This document shows positions 44,764 to 54,379 of a stretch of 64,000 nucleotides of DNA, piece by piece (within the stretch, counting starts at the first letter, position 1; each line of letters begins with the position of its first letter). This DNA is from Chitinophaga rhizophila (GTDB taxonomy: Bacteria; Bacteroidota; Bacteroidia; Chitinophagales; Chitinophagaceae): assembly GCF_019492185.1 (NCBI RefSeq), contig NZ_JAICCF010000001.1:1736001-1800000 (forward strand), written 5' to 3'. The position numbers were made by a program, and so were the translations under genes. The notes beneath the pieces were generated by a model. It did not search any database, was not told where the DNA came from, and was given only the letters and a program-made list of their open reading frames with translations.

Positions 44764-45852
44764 ATGAACGAATTTTCATTGATACGGGATATTGAACGCT
44801 ACCTGGAAGGCGAAATGAACGAGCAGGAAAAAGCTGCGTTCGAGTCGCTTCGCCAGTCCGATCCGGTAGTTGATGAGCAGGTGCTGGCACATCAGCAGCT
44901 CATTCAGCAGCTGGAATATTTCGGACGCAGAACAGCGTTGCAGAATAAGATGGATGCAATCCACGCCAGCCTGGCAAATAATCATGTATCAGCCCCATCG
45001 CCTGTACCTGCACCCAAGAAAGTTTTTGTAATCAGCAGACGGCTGGTATTAAATATGGCAGCAGCTGCCAGCATTGCCCTGCTGGCGTCTATTTCTACCA
45101 TTGCGCTGATGCAGAAAGCCAGCAGACAGAAAACTACTGCTGAGTATGAGGATGTAAGACGGGTATTGAACCATATCCAGCGCTCCCAGAACGCCCTCAT
45201 CCATGACATTAACAGCTCAAAGAAAGCGCCGGTTAATCCGGGTACCTATGGCGGTACCGGGTTTGCCATCTCAAACAATGGCTATGTAGTAACTAACTAT
45301 CATGTCATTGCAGGCGCTGACTCCATATATATACAGAATACAAAAGGTGAGGCATTTAAAGCAGCCAGCGTATTTGAAGATATTTCCAGTGATCTGGCTA
45401 TTCTCAAAATTACTGACTCTACCTTTAAAGGCCAGCCGCTACCCTACTCTCTGAAACCACAGCGTGCGTTACGTGGAGAAGAGGTATTCACATTGGGATA
45501 TCCCAGAGATGAGATCGTGTACGGAGAAGGTTACATCAGTGCTCAGACTGGCTTTAATGGAGACAGCGCAGCGTACCAGGTGTCTATTCCTGTTAACCCT
45601 GGTAACAGTGGAGCACCGCTGATGGACAACAAAGGTGACGTAGTAGGTATTATTACCGGCAAACAAACTACTTCAGATGGTATTGCATTTGCAGTGAAGT
45701 CAGCTCACCTGAAACGTTTGCTGGAGCAAATGCCGAAAGAAAAGCTACCTAAAAAGGAATGGAACCATAAAAATAAGCTCGAAGGACTCAACCGGGTAGA
45801 CCAGGTGAAGAAGGTGGAAGAGTTCGTTTATATGGTGAAAGTCTATAACTGA
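44764..45852 (+). CDS. Membrane-anchored anti-sigma-like protein fused to a trypsin-like protease
   Basis: 362 residues. N-terminal cytoplasmic helical region (1-90; IERYLEGEMNEQEKAAFESL resembles anti-sigma domains and the gene at 2429). One membrane helix at about 93-115. The periplasmic part (about 155-325) is a trypsin/HtrA-type domain with the triad H180 (TNYHVI), D210 (SSDLAIL) and S282 (NPGNSGAPL), all present, so it should be active. There is no PDZ domain, unlike DegP. It sits 41 bases after an ECF sigma gene, so it may hold the sigma factor at the membrane and link release to a periplasmic proteolytic event; the anti-sigma role is inferred from position and architecture. Confidence 0.82.
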   Translation: MNEFSLIRDIERYLEGEMNEQEKAAFESLRQSDPVVDEQVLAHQQLIQQLEYFGRRTALQNKMDAIHASLANNHVSAPSPVPAPKKVFVISRRLVLNMAAAASIALLASISTIALMQKASRQKTTAEYEDVRRVLNHIQRSQNALIHDINSSKKAPVNPGTYGGTGFAISNNGYVVTNYHVIAGADSIYIQNTKGEAFKAASVFEDISSDLAILKITDSTFKGQPLPYSLKPQRALRGEEVFTLGYPRDEIVYGEGYISAQTGFNGDSAAYQVSIPVNPGNSGAPLMDNKGDVVGIITGKQTTSDGIAFAVKSAHLKRLLEQMPKEKLPKKEWNHKNKLEGLNRVDQVKKVEEFVYMVKVYN

Positions 45853-45882
45853 TAAGATATTTTCTATTGGCCTCTGCATGCA

Positions 45883-45912
45883 AACGGCCACGCTGGAGAC
45901 AGGGTGGCCGTT
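45883..45912. terminator. Weak hairpin between convergent genes
   Basis: A perfect 9-bp GC-rich stem AACGGCCAC / GTGGCCGTT with a 12-base loop. No clear T-run on either side, so termination is only probable. Confidence 0.45.
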
Positions 45913-45935
45913 GCTTATTATGGTAAGTGTTTATT

Positions 45936-46655
45936 TTATTGCTTTATCCAGGCTTTATACCTGTCAGTTATCCAGTAGATCAGATCTTCCTGAGGCATTG
46001 TTCTAAGCATATGATGATCAGGATGATTATTACGCATGAACATCTGCAATGAATCGCCTTTCAGACTGGTCACTTTACTGACGAACACCGGAGTATACCT
46101 GGAATCTACGTAACGCTCCTGCTCTGCTTTCGCAAAGATCTTCTTGAACTCACGTTTTTGTTTCTCTTTGCGGGAGTAGCGGGTAAATGGGCTGAATACA
46201 ATACCGGCACCTACGGGCGTATTGCTTCCAGCAAGCGGCATATCTCTTTTATCCAGAATATATCCGAATGTTTCCCTACGGGCGATAGAATCTGCCTGAT
46301 AAGGGGTGTACTGCGTACCAATTTCCACACCATGCAGCTGGCGGGCTTCTACTACAAGAGACATATCGCGCGTCTCGGTTCCGCTGCTTTGTGTTACTAC
46401 CAGGCTATCCGGTTTATAACCCAGGAAGGAAAATACAATGACGTCCTTCGGACTAGCTGTTATTTTATAAAAGCCTCCTTTATCTGAATAGGTGCGTCTG
46501 CCAGTACTTTTGTTGGTAATGCTGGCATATGGAAGCACCAGTTGATTCTCCTTGTCTATAATGGTACCTGTTACTGTTACCTGCGCCTGTGCATCTTGTG
46601 CCAGCAGGGCGCAACAACAAAACAGTAATAATAACCCGGTGATGATTCTTTTCAT
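45936..46655 (-). CDS. Exported protein with CarboxypepD-reg-like domain
   Basis: 239 residues. Signal peptide (MKRIITGLLLLFCCCALLAQ), then a single carboxypeptidase-regulatory-like beta sandwich (about residues 25-105: VTGTIIDKENQLVLPYASITNKSTGRRTYSDKGGFYKITASPKDVIVFSFLGYKP), the plug-type domain that precedes TonB-dependent receptors. The C-terminal part (about 110-239) is a basic, helical segment with no recognised domain. No barrel follows, so it is not a receptor itself. It may be an adhesin or envelope scaffold part. Confidence 0.8.
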   Translation of the reverse strand: MKRIITGLLLLFCCCALLAQDAQAQVTVTGTIIDKENQLVLPYASITNKSTGRRTYSDKGGFYKITASPKDVIVFSFLGYKPDSLVVTQSSGTETRDMSLVVEARQLHGVEIGTQYTPYQADSIARRETFGYILDKRDMPLAGSNTPVGAGIVFSPFTRYSRKEKQKREFKKIFAKAEQERYVDSRYTPVFVSKVTSLKGDSLQMFMRNNHPDHHMLRTMPQEDLIYWITDRYKAWIKQ

Positions 46656-46697
46656 GTAGCTGATGGATTAATCTACTGGCAATATCCTAAAAAAATA

Positions 46698-46729
46698 ATG
46701 AAAAATCCTCCCGGGTAGCGGGAGGATTT
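46698..46729 (-). terminator. Terminator of the CsbD unit
   Basis: An 11-bp stem (46703-46713 with 46719-46729) with A-rich sequence on its left, giving TTTTTC on the minus strand after the stem. It follows the small membrane protein gene. Confidence 0.8.
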
Positions 46730-46751
46730 GCATGATATTAAAATTACAGAC

Positions 46752-46901
46752 TCATCTGGATCCCCGGATAATCTGAAGGAGGATGGCTACGATCGCAATC
46801 ACTAAAAGGATATGGATCAGCCCACCTGCAGAGTAAACGAAGAAGCCTAACAACCAGCCAATAATAAGTATAACAGCTATCAGATATAACAGACTTCCCA
46901 T
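46752..46901 (-). CDS. lmo0937-family small membrane protein
   Basis: 49 residues, entirely hydrophobic: MGSLLYLIAVILIIGWLLGF, then FVYSAGGLIHILLVIAIVAI, ending LLQIIRGSR. This is the two-helix pattern of the lmo0937 (YtjA-like) family, common in Bacteroidota next to CsbD-like genes. It is too short for many gene finders. Its ATG follows the CsbD stop by one base (TAAAATG), so the pair is almost certainly co-translated. Confidence 0.85.
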   Translation of the reverse strand: MGSLLYLIAVILIIGWLLGFFVYSAGGLIHILLVIAIVAILLQIIRGSR

Positions 46902-46902
46902 T

Positions 46903-47088
46903 TTACGCAGATTTTAAGAGTTTAATAACTTCGTCGCGTGACTTTCCTAATTTCTGCTGGAGTTTACCAATCAGACGGTCTTCCTGACCCTCTTCATACA
47001 GCAGATCATCGTCTGTAAGATCGGCATACTGTTGCTTAATCTTGCCTTTAAGCTCGTTCCATTTGCCTTTGATTTCTAAAGTATCCAT
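46903..47088 (-). CDS. CsbD-like stress protein
   Basis: 61 residues from ATG 47088. The motif [26 protein letters not shown] and the end [19 protein letters not shown] match the CsbD family, a small charged four-helix protein induced by general stress in many bacteria. Function is unknown. An extension from a TTG at 47112 is not favoured. It forms an operon with the lmo0937-family gene. Confidence 0.92.
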   Translation of the reverse strand: MDTLEIKGKWNELKGKIKQQYADLTDDDLLYEEGQEDRLIGKLQQKLGKSRDEVIKLLKSA

Positions 47089-47158
47089 AACATATCTTTT
47101 TTGGGTGAACAATACAGGTAAAGTTCCAAAGACTATGCCAACGGGAGGATGCCAGCAA

Positions 47159-48109
47159 TCACCAGGTTGCGGCAGCTATTGCGGTGGTAAAGGTTCTGCT
47201 CTCTCCTGCCGGCAGGGTGATGAGACCTATTCCATTATTAAATGCATTGGGTACACCTGTCAGGTTCTCAATAGCAATACTATGGCGATGAGGCGGTGTA
47301 TATAGCTGCAATACGGGGTAGCTTTCGTCTGGGTAAAACGTAATAGCAATATGTTTATTTGGGTCCCTTAACGTACAGGAAGAAGCATGTTGCCTGAAAT
47401 TGAGCAGGAAGGAATTATCCAGCGGAATACCGGTCAGAGGAGATGATTCAAGGAATCTGTCATAAGGCAATACCTGCCCTGTTGGTATCAGCTGCGCATT
47501 AAATTCCACTATCTGTTCCGATGCAAATTGCAGTTCCATTTCATCTACTGGCGTACCTGTTGTAAAATAAGGATGCCAGCCATCCATCAGAGGAATAGCC
47601 GATGTATGAAGATTGCTGATAGTAGTAATTATTTCAAGGCGCATGTCAGGCTGCAAGCGATACTCAACATCACAAGTATACGGAAACGGATATCCGCTAT
47701 CCGACGCATTATATGTATAACGCAGTTTCACGCGTGCACTTCTTTCGTCTGCTGTTGTTTCTACCACATCAAAAGCAACATCATGCAGCAAGCCGTGGAG
47801 GTGATTACCAGGAGTGACAGATTTTTCGATAGTATATTCCTGTCTGTCCCAGGTATATTTTCCACCAGGAATACGGGAAGCAAACGGACTTAACTTGGCA
47901 CCTTTAAAATACAATGACTTATTAGCATGATAGTCCTCTATACTATCATATCCATCAATGATATTAAGCATGGCTCCTTCAAATGGTATATTGAATGCAT
48001 GGAGCATAGCGCTTTGTGCAGGAAGAACGTGTATCTCTGCATCACTCAGGTCATCTTTTAGCGCAATGATATCAAAACCATTTACATGAATCTTTCTTAC
48101 AGAAAACAT
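47159..48109 (-). CDS. Aldose 1-epimerase family protein
   Basis: 316 residues. Galactose-mutarotase-like beta fold: [28 protein letters not shown], then [13 protein letters not shown] with the two His residues that in the family bind sugar oxygens, and [34 protein letters not shown] near the C-terminus, which holds the catalytic Glu and neighbouring substrate contacts. It interconverts anomers of a sugar, plausibly xylose, given the xylA-xylB operon on the same strand 0.3 kb upstream. A terminator after xylA makes it a separate transcript. Confidence 0.9.
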   Translation of the reverse strand: MFSVRKIHVNGFDIIALKDDLSDAEIHVLPAQSAMLHAFNIPFEGAMLNIIDGYDSIEDYHANKSLYFKGAKLSPFASRIPGGKYTWDRQEYTIEKSVTPGNHLHGLLHDVAFDVVETTADERSARVKLRYTYNASDSGYPFPYTCDVEYRLQPDMRLEIITTISNLHTSAIPLMDGWHPYFTTGTPVDEMELQFASEQIVEFNAQLIPTGQVLPYDRFLESSPLTGIPLDNSFLLNFRQHASSCTLRDPNKHIAITFYPDESYPVLQLYTPPHRHSIAIENLTGVPNAFNNGIGLITLPAGESRTFTTAIAAATW

Positions 48110-48304
48110 ATGTTGTTTTTCAGTTTGTAACTGTTATAATATCCGGGCATTAACATTGGTATTATCACAGCTGGTATATATGGTAAGTTACACAAACTTC
48201 CCATCACTATCCACTACCGGCAATGCTTAACGATTTAGTAATTAATTGTATGCTACGCAGGCAGGGGGCATTCTATTAATCAAGTATGTTCATTAGCCGG
48301 AGCT

Positions 48305-48340
48305 ATAAAAAAGGCAGTCCCGCATATAGCGGGACTGCCT
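48305..48340 (-). terminator. Terminator of the xylose operon
   Basis: A perfect 12-bp stem (48312-48323 with 48329-48340), loop ATATA, with A6 on the plus-strand left side giving a T-run on the minus strand. It lies 30 bases after the xylA stop. Confidence 0.95.
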
Positions 48341-48369
48341 CTATTTCAACTCAACTACAGCGTGTATAA

Positions 48370-49698
48370 TCAGATATACTGATTGATGATATTTTCCAGC
48401 CATTCCTGTCTGCCGCTGATCAGCTTAGGCTCACCATTGCTGACAGCAAAGCTGCGCAGGTCTTCGAGAGACAGTACACCGTCTTCAAAGTCTTTACCTT
48501 TACCACTGTCGAAAGATGCGTAGCGATCTTTACGGAACTGTTTGTAAGGAGACTGTTCCAGCACTTTCTCTGCAATAACAGCAGCACGTGCGAAGGAATC
48601 AATACCACCGATATGAGCATGGAAGATGTCTTCCAGATCGGTAGAGTTACGGCGTGTTTTCGCATCAAAGTTAACGCCACCGCCTGAAAAACCACCTGCT
48701 TCCAGGATTACCAGCATGAACTCAACCATATCATTCAGGTTCATCGGGAACTGGTCAGTATCCCATCCGTTCTGCGCATCACCACGGTTAGCATCAATGC
48801 TACCCAGCATATCTGCATCTGCGGCTACCTGCAGTTCGTGCTGGAAAGTATGACCGGCCAGCGTTGCGTGGTTTACTTCCAGGTTCAGCTTAAAGTCTTT
48901 ATCCAGTCCGTAATGACGCAGGAAACCAATTACAGTAGCAGCATCATAATCGTATTGGTGTTTGGTAGGCTCGCAAGGCTTAGGCTCGATAAAGAAAGTT
49001 CCTTTAAAGCCCTGTTTGCGTGCGTAGTCTTTGGCCATAGTCAGGAAGCGGGCCAGGTGTTCCTGTTCGCGCTTCATGTTAGTGTTCAGCAGGGTCATAT
49101 AACCTTCGCGTCCGCCCCAGAACACATAGTTTTCGCCACCCAGTGCAATAGTTGCATCGAGTGAGTTTTTCACTTGTGTACCGGCATAAGCCACTACAGA
49201 AAAGTCAGGGTTGGTAGACGCACCGTTCATGTAACGCGGATTGCTGAATACATTAGCAGTACCCCACAGCAGTTTTACACCGCTGGCTTTCTGTTTTTCT
49301 TTTGCATACTCTACGATCTGCTGCATACGGCTTTCGTATTCGCTGATCGTTGCACCTTCGTCTACCAGATCCACATCGTGGAAGCAATAATAAGGTACAC
49401 CCAGTTTGGTAAAGAATTCGAAAGCAGCATCCATTTTATCTTTCGCACTCTGTACTGCATCTGTTGCAGTTAACCATGGAAAGTCTTTAGTACCCGGACC
49501 GAACGGATCTCCACCAGTACCACAGAAGGTGTGCCAGTAGGATACTGCAAAACGGAACAGTTCCTTCATGGTTTTGCCACCGATCTTTCTATTCTCGTCA
49601 TACCATTTATAAGCAAATGGATTTGTTGATTGAGGACCTTCATAGGCTATTTTGCCAATGCCTTTGAAGTATTCCTGATTCCCTAAAGTAATACTCAT
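48370..49698 (-). CDS. xylA: Xylose isomerase
   Basis: 442 residues, class II length. Interconverts D-xylose and D-xylulose with two divalent metals. Visible signatures: [14 protein letters not shown] near residue 55, [12 protein letters not shown] (catalytic His and metal region), [32 protein letters not shown], and the [15 protein letters not shown] metal site. Last gene of the operon, 63 bases after xylB. Confidence 0.98.
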   Translation of the reverse strand: MSITLGNQEYFKGIGKIAYEGPQSTNPFAYKWYDENRKIGGKTMKELFRFAVSYWHTFCGTGGDPFGPGTKDFPWLTATDAVQSAKDKMDAAFEFFTKLGVPYYCFHDVDLVDEGATISEYESRMQQIVEYAKEKQKASGVKLLWGTANVFSNPRYMNGASTNPDFSVVAYAGTQVKNSLDATIALGGENYVFWGGREGYMTLLNTNMKREQEHLARFLTMAKDYARKQGFKGTFFIEPKPCEPTKHQYDYDAATVIGFLRHYGLDKDFKLNLEVNHATLAGHTFQHELQVAADADMLGSIDANRGDAQNGWDTDQFPMNLNDMVEFMLVILEAGGFSGGGVNFDAKTRRNSTDLEDIFHAHIGGIDSFARAAVIAEKVLEQSPYKQFRKDRYASFDSGKGKDFEDGVLSLEDLRSFAVSNGEPKLISGRQEWLENIINQYI

Positions 49699-49761
49699 TG
49701 TCTTTCTTTTTTTGAACCAATACGTATGTGTATGTTATGCAACTGCTAACGTGTAACGCAG

Positions 49762-51243
49762 TTAACTGATAATGTGTTGTAATCCTTCCAGCCACTGGTT
49801 GTAGATACCAGCGTACTGTTGTTGCAAGGCGGCCTCTGGCTCTATAGTAGCCAGGCACTCCATGCCGCGGAATGCATCCTGTTCACTGTAGAGACCGGCT
49901 CCTATACCAGCTGCCCTGGCCGCACCCTGTGCACCGTCTGTATTATACAGTTCGATTACTACATTGGCGGTATTGGCAAATACTTCCCTGAATAGTGGAC
50001 TGAGGAACATGTTTGCTTGTCCTGCTCTTACCCGATGGATCTGTAAGCCCATATCGGTCATGATATCCATGCCATACTTCAGGGCAAACACGATACCTTC
50101 CTGTGCAGCACGCAGCAGGTGTTCGCGACTATGTATATTGAAATTAAGTCCGTTAAATATTGCACCGGTATCCCTGTTGCTGAGAATGCGTTCTGCACCA
50201 TTACCAAAAGGATAAATGTTTAATCCACGAGCGCCTGCAGATGCTTTGGCGGCCAGAGTATTCATTTCATTGTAGCTAAGATTGCCGGTAGCTTGTCTTA
50301 ACCAGCTATTAAGAATACCAGTACCGTTAAGGCACATCAATACACCATTACGGGGTGCTTCAGCAGTATCATTAACATGTACAAAGGTATTTACCCGGCT
50401 TTCTTTATCAAAAGCGATATGATCATGTACAGCGTATACCACACCGGATGTGCCTGCAGTAGTAGCGGCCTCTCCTGGTCTCAGTACATTCAGTGAGAAG
50501 GCATTATTGGGTTGGTCTCCTGCACGATATGTAACTGGTGTACCGGCAGCAATGCCCAGCAAGGAGGCCGCTTTCTCTGTTACCTTACCCTGAAGCCCGA
50601 AGGTAGGCACTATCGTAGAGAGCAGCTTTTCATCAATAGCATAATGCTTTAATAATACCGGCGATACCTGGCGACCACTAAAGTCCCAGAATATTCCCTC
50701 TGACAAACCCGAGATTGTGGTAGCAGCCTCGCCTGTGAGGCGCATTGCAATAAAGTCTCCGGGCAACATGATCTTATCTATGCGCTTATAGATTTCCGGT
50801 TCATATTGTTGCACCCAGCGGAGTTTGGAAGCAGTAAAATTACCTGGGGAGTTTAACAGGTACTGTAATGACCAGTTTTGCCCTAGACTGTTGAATGCTT
50901 CATTACCAATTTCCACGGCACGGCTGTCACACCATATAATTGAAGGACGCAGTACCTGCTGGTCTTTATCAACACAAACCAGACCATGCATCTGGTAAGC
51001 GATACCAATACCAGCAACAGCATTCCCGTCAAAGGGATGCTGTTGCTGTAATTTTTTCGTAGCATGCTGTATCTCCAGCCACCACAATTCAGGATCCTGC
51101 TCTGCCCATCCTGCTACAGGGGCCAGCATGGGCATTTCCTGTTCGGGACTGATGGCTGTTGCAAGGCACTTCCCTGTTTCTACGTCCAGCAATGCTGCTT
51201 TTACAGAGGAGGAACCGATGTCATATCCTATCGTATATCTCAT
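49762..51243 (-). CDS. xylB: Xylulokinase
   Basis: 493 residues, FGGY carbohydrate kinase. ATP-dependent phosphorylation of xylulose to xylulose-5-phosphate. YTIGYDIGSSSVKAALLDVETGK is the ATP-site start; YQMHGLVCVDKDQQVL-type substrate contacts and GTSGVVYAVHDH and PFGNGAERILSNRDTGAIFNGL fit the family. The catalytic Asp is in CRAGDQPNNAF-like YRAGDQPNNAFSLNVL. 49 bases after the transporter gene. Confidence 0.95.
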   Translation of the reverse strand: MRYTIGYDIGSSSVKAALLDVETGKCLATAISPEQEMPMLAPVAGWAEQDPELWWLEIQHATKKLQQQHPFDGNAVAGIGIAYQMHGLVCVDKDQQVLRPSIIWCDSRAVEIGNEAFNSLGQNWSLQYLLNSPGNFTASKLRWVQQYEPEIYKRIDKIMLPGDFIAMRLTGEAATTISGLSEGIFWDFSGRQVSPVLLKHYAIDEKLLSTIVPTFGLQGKVTEKAASLLGIAAGTPVTYRAGDQPNNAFSLNVLRPGEAATTAGTSGVVYAVHDHIAFDKESRVNTFVHVNDTAEAPRNGVLMCLNGTGILNSWLRQATGNLSYNEMNTLAAKASAGARGLNIYPFGNGAERILSNRDTGAIFNGLNFNIHSREHLLRAAQEGIVFALKYGMDIMTDMGLQIHRVRAGQANMFLSPLFREVFANTANVVIELYNTDGAQGAARAAGIGAGLYSEQDAFRGMECLATIEPEAALQQQYAGIYNQWLEGLQHIIS

Positions 51244-51292
51244 ATAGCAATCTTCTTCGTTCTTGATGGTTAATTTGTCAGTGCGTGTACTA

Positions 51293-52999
51293 TTACCAGA
51301 AGATAGTGTACAGCGCAGCCAGGATACCGCAGATAAGCAGTGCGATTACAGTAAAACCAGTTGATGGTTTGAACATGGAAGGATCCACTTCAAGACCTTT
51401 AGGCGCATCATCTGTTACCAGTGTACCGCCAACCAGGACATGTTTTCTTGCCGGAGCTACCAGTGAGATAATGATCATACCCAGTACGCAAACGACAAAC
51501 ACAATACCCATACGGTCCAGGAACGGAATTTCATAAACGCCCTGTGCATTAGGTACAGCGAATCCAATATTATACAGTGGAGACAGATCTACGGAGTTAG
51601 GCAGGAACTTCAGAATGATCGACATAAGGAAACCACCGATCATTGCAAACAAAGCTGCATTGGAGGTAGTTTTCTTCCAGAAGAAACCAAGCAGGAACAT
51701 CGCAAATATACCTGGCGATACGAAACCGGTGTATTCCTGTATGAACTGGAAACCACCCTTTTTATCGATACCCAGGAATGGAGAGATAATGATAGCCAAT
51801 ATCATGGATACAATTACCACGATACGACCAACGTTTACAATCTCTTTTTCACCTGCTGTCTTGTTGAAAATTTCTTTGTAAATATCCAGTGAGAAGATAG
51901 TGGAGATACTGTTTGCTTTACCAGCCAGGGAGGCTACCACTGCTGCAGTCAGCGCTGCAAATGCCAGACCTTTCATACCAGCAGGCAGAAGGTTCATTAA
52001 CACAGGATAAGCATTATCAGGATTCAATTCACCAGCTTTCATCATTTCGGATGAGAACACACCTTCTTTATATAACACATATGCTGCGATACCTGGTAAT
52101 ACCACGATCACAGGCATGAGTAGTTTCAGGAAACCTGCAAACAGCAGACCGCTACGGGCAGTTTTAAGATCTGCGCCTAATGCACGCTGTGTAATATATT
52201 GGTTACAACCCCAGTAGTTCAGGTTCACTATCCACATACCACCTACCAGTACGGTCAGACCAGGAAGGTCGAGGTAATGTGGATTATCCTTTTCCAGGAT
52301 CATATGGAAATGCTCTTCTGCATTTTTAGTCATTAATGAGAACCCTTTCAGAACACCTGTTTCACCGAAATGCTCAGATACCATGCTCAATGCCAGGTAA
52401 GTCGTTACCAGACCACCAAGTATCAGGAAGAATACCTGAATAACGTCTGTATAACCAATTACCTTCATACCACCCAATGTAATGATGATCGCGAATACTG
52501 CGATAAGGCTCATACATACAAAGAAAGGAATACCTGAAATTGTATTTACGGCCAGGGCACCCAGGTAAAGGATGGATGTGAGGTTTACCACCACGTACAG
52601 TAATAGCCAGAAGACGGCCATGATGGTACTTACAGTTTTATTATACCTTGTCAGCAGGAATTGCGGCATGGTATATATCTTATTCTTCAGATAAATTGGC
52701 AGGAAAAAGACTGCAACTATAATTAAGGTGGCTGCTGCCATCCACTCATAGGTGGAAATAGCCAGACCAATATTAAAACCGGAACCTGCCATCCCGATAA
52801 ACTGCTCCGCAGATATATTGGAAGCAATCAGGGAGGCACCGATAGCCCACCAGGTAAGAGAACCCTCCGCCAGGAAGAAATCTTTAGAATCGGTCGTTGT
52901 GCGTTTTTTCTTTCGGTAGATATAGAGACCGTAGCCGGCAACAATCACGAAATACACTAAAAAAACAACATAATCGAGGAATTGTAAGCTCTTTTGCAT
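51293..52999 (-). CDS. Sodium:sugar symporter (SSS family), probable xylose transporter
   Basis: 568 residues with about 14 membrane helices, LeuT-like fold of the solute:sodium symporter family. Sodium/sugar motifs visible: GASLIASNISAEQFIGMAGSG near residue 54, GGMKVIGYTDVIQVFFLILGG, and LNYWGCNQYITQRALGADLKTAR in the mid-section. It imports a monosaccharide with Na+; the xylB and xylA genes directly downstream argue for xylose. First gene of the operon, controlled by a palindromic operator at -33. Confidence 0.92.
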   Translation of the reverse strand: MQKSLQFLDYVVFLVYFVIVAGYGLYIYRKKKRTTTDSKDFFLAEGSLTWWAIGASLIASNISAEQFIGMAGSGFNIGLAISTYEWMAAATLIIVAVFFLPIYLKNKIYTMPQFLLTRYNKTVSTIMAVFWLLLYVVVNLTSILYLGALAVNTISGIPFFVCMSLIAVFAIIITLGGMKVIGYTDVIQVFFLILGGLVTTYLALSMVSEHFGETGVLKGFSLMTKNAEEHFHMILEKDNPHYLDLPGLTVLVGGMWIVNLNYWGCNQYITQRALGADLKTARSGLLFAGFLKLLMPVIVVLPGIAAYVLYKEGVFSSEMMKAGELNPDNAYPVLMNLLPAGMKGLAFAALTAAVVASLAGKANSISTIFSLDIYKEIFNKTAGEKEIVNVGRIVVIVSMILAIIISPFLGIDKKGGFQFIQEYTGFVSPGIFAMFLLGFFWKKTTSNAALFAMIGGFLMSIILKFLPNSVDLSPLYNIGFAVPNAQGVYEIPFLDRMGIVFVVCVLGMIIISLVAPARKHVLVGGTLVTDDAPKGLEVDPSMFKPSTGFTVIALLICGILAALYTIFW

Positions 53000-53033
53000 A
53001 AAAAACGTGGTACGTGGTAATTAAATTAGGAAT

Positions 53034-53074
53034 CAATATAGCAACATTTTTAATAAACGTAAAATTTACGTTTA
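53034..53074 (-). promoter_or_regulatory. Xylose operon promoter with palindromic operator
   Basis: A perfect 10-bp inverted repeat around one central base (TAAACGTAAA-A-TTTACGTTTA, 53054-53074). On the minus strand TATATTG (53040-53034) is a near -7 box, and 20 bases upstream TTTT (53064-53061) takes the -33 place, inside the operator. A bound regulator would block the polymerase. The spacing and overlap suggest a repressor of the xylose genes; its identity and sugar signal are unknown. Confidence 0.7.
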
Positions 53075-53118
53075 AAATTTTTCACTACGTGTTGGACATA
53101 TATTCTGTTTTTCATTAG

Positions 53119-54249
53119 TTACTCAGTCATAAACGAAGAAAGTTGTTCTCCTACAGCGGAACCTATTGCGACGCCCATACCTCCCATCCGGACTCCAGAT
53201 ACTATGTTGCGGGTATAGAACTGTATCAAGGGTTGGCGGGTCTTTCCAAAAGCCATGATACCTGTCCAGCGGTCAGTTATCAAAAAGGAACGTCCTGGTA
53301 AGATAATATCCCGAAGCCGGTTTTCCAATTGCTGCTGTATCTCCTGGTTAATATCAAAACTGGTTGTGGTCTCTTTCTCAAAGTCCAGGTTTCTACCTCC
53401 GCCGAATAATACCTTGCCTTCCAGCTCTCTGAAGTAATAATAGCCCTCGTCCATATGAAACACTCCCCTGAAGGGGAGATCAGGTATTACATTTGTCAGC
53501 AGCACCTGCCCTCTTCCAGGTTGCAGATCAAGGTCTGGCAGCAATTGCCTGGCAAAAGCGTTGGTACAGATAGCCACCCTGCGGGCCAAGAATCCGATTT
53601 CCTCAGCGTTAGCCCTGGGTACTACTACGCGTACACCTGTTTCCAGGTCTTCCAGCCGGCTGACAAAACACCCCGTTTTTATTTCTACTCCCCTGGCGAT
53701 GGCAATGTCTATGAGTGTACGCATCATTTTACCAGTATGGAGCTCTCCTTCAAAGTTATTGCTAATCAGCGCTCTGACATATTTACTGTCAAAACCGAAG
53801 GCACTAATCCGCTCACTGACCAGTGTAAATGCATCTGCTCCCAGTAATGGACGTAACATAGCATTTACCTTGTCTATTGCTGAAAGGGCATGTTCTTCCT
53901 GAACACCAATCAGTTCATGACTACCATTTTCCCGGTATTCCATGTACTCGTCCCCTATTCGTTTACGCAACAGCTGCAGTCCATGCCTGCGCATCTGTAA
54001 AAGGGAAATTACCTCATCCGGGGGCATGGTTTTCAGATCTGACAACAATTCTGTCAGACTTCCAATACAGGCAAAACCAGCATTCTTTGTACTGGCCCCC
54101 GTTGGAAGTATATTGGCTTCTAATACCAGAATATGTGCTGCCGGCAGTTTCTCTTTCAGGCTGATGGCAGTCGAAAGCCCAACTATACCACTGCCAACAA
54201 TGATATAATCATACTGTAAAAGGCTTTGTTTCTCCCAATAACTCAGCAT
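53119..54249 (-). CDS. FAD-dependent oxidoreductase (DAO family)
   Basis: 376 residues. The FAD-binding motif YDYIIVGSGIVGLSTAISL is at residues 13-31 and the substrate domain follows, ending with the second FAD contact GVRMGGMGVAIGSAVGEQL. This is the glycine/D-amino acid oxidase (DadA/ThiO/L2HGDH-like) group. The substrate is not clear; a C-terminal signature for L-2-hydroxyglutarate oxidase is not obvious. It has its own promoter with a palindrome (54314-54348). Confidence 0.85.
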   Translation of the reverse strand: MLSYWEKQSLLQYDYIIVGSGIVGLSTAISLKEKLPAAHILVLEANILPTGASTKNAGFACIGSLTELLSDLKTMPPDEVISLLQMRRHGLQLLRKRIGDEYMEYRENGSHELIGVQEEHALSAIDKVNAMLRPLLGADAFTLVSERISAFGFDSKYVRALISNNFEGELHTGKMMRTLIDIAIARGVEIKTGCFVSRLEDLETGVRVVVPRANAEEIGFLARRVAICTNAFARQLLPDLDLQPGRGQVLLTNVIPDLPFRGVFHMDEGYYYFRELEGKVLFGGGRNLDFEKETTTSFDINQEIQQQLENRLRDIILPGRSFLITDRWTGIMAFGKTRQPLIQFYTRNIVSGVRMGGMGVAIGSAVGEQLSSFMTE

Positions 54250-54313
54250 GCGCTTTGATTTGGCTGTAACAGCCTGTTTTTCAAACGTTGGAATCTACGA
54301 CGTATTATATCTT

Positions 54314-54348
54314 CAAATGTAATCATTTTTTAGATGTCAGGCTGACAT
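54314..54348 (-). promoter_or_regulatory. Promoter and palindromic operator of the FAD oxidoreductase gene
   Basis: On the minus strand TACATTTG (54321-54314) is a full -7 match. The palindrome ATGTCAG-G-CTGACAT (54334-54348) lies just upstream, where the -33 contact would fall, and no separate TTTG is present. It may be an activator or repressor site. Confidence 0.6.
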
Positions 54349-54379
54349 TAATCAGGCTTCAATCCTTTGTCTGATATAG

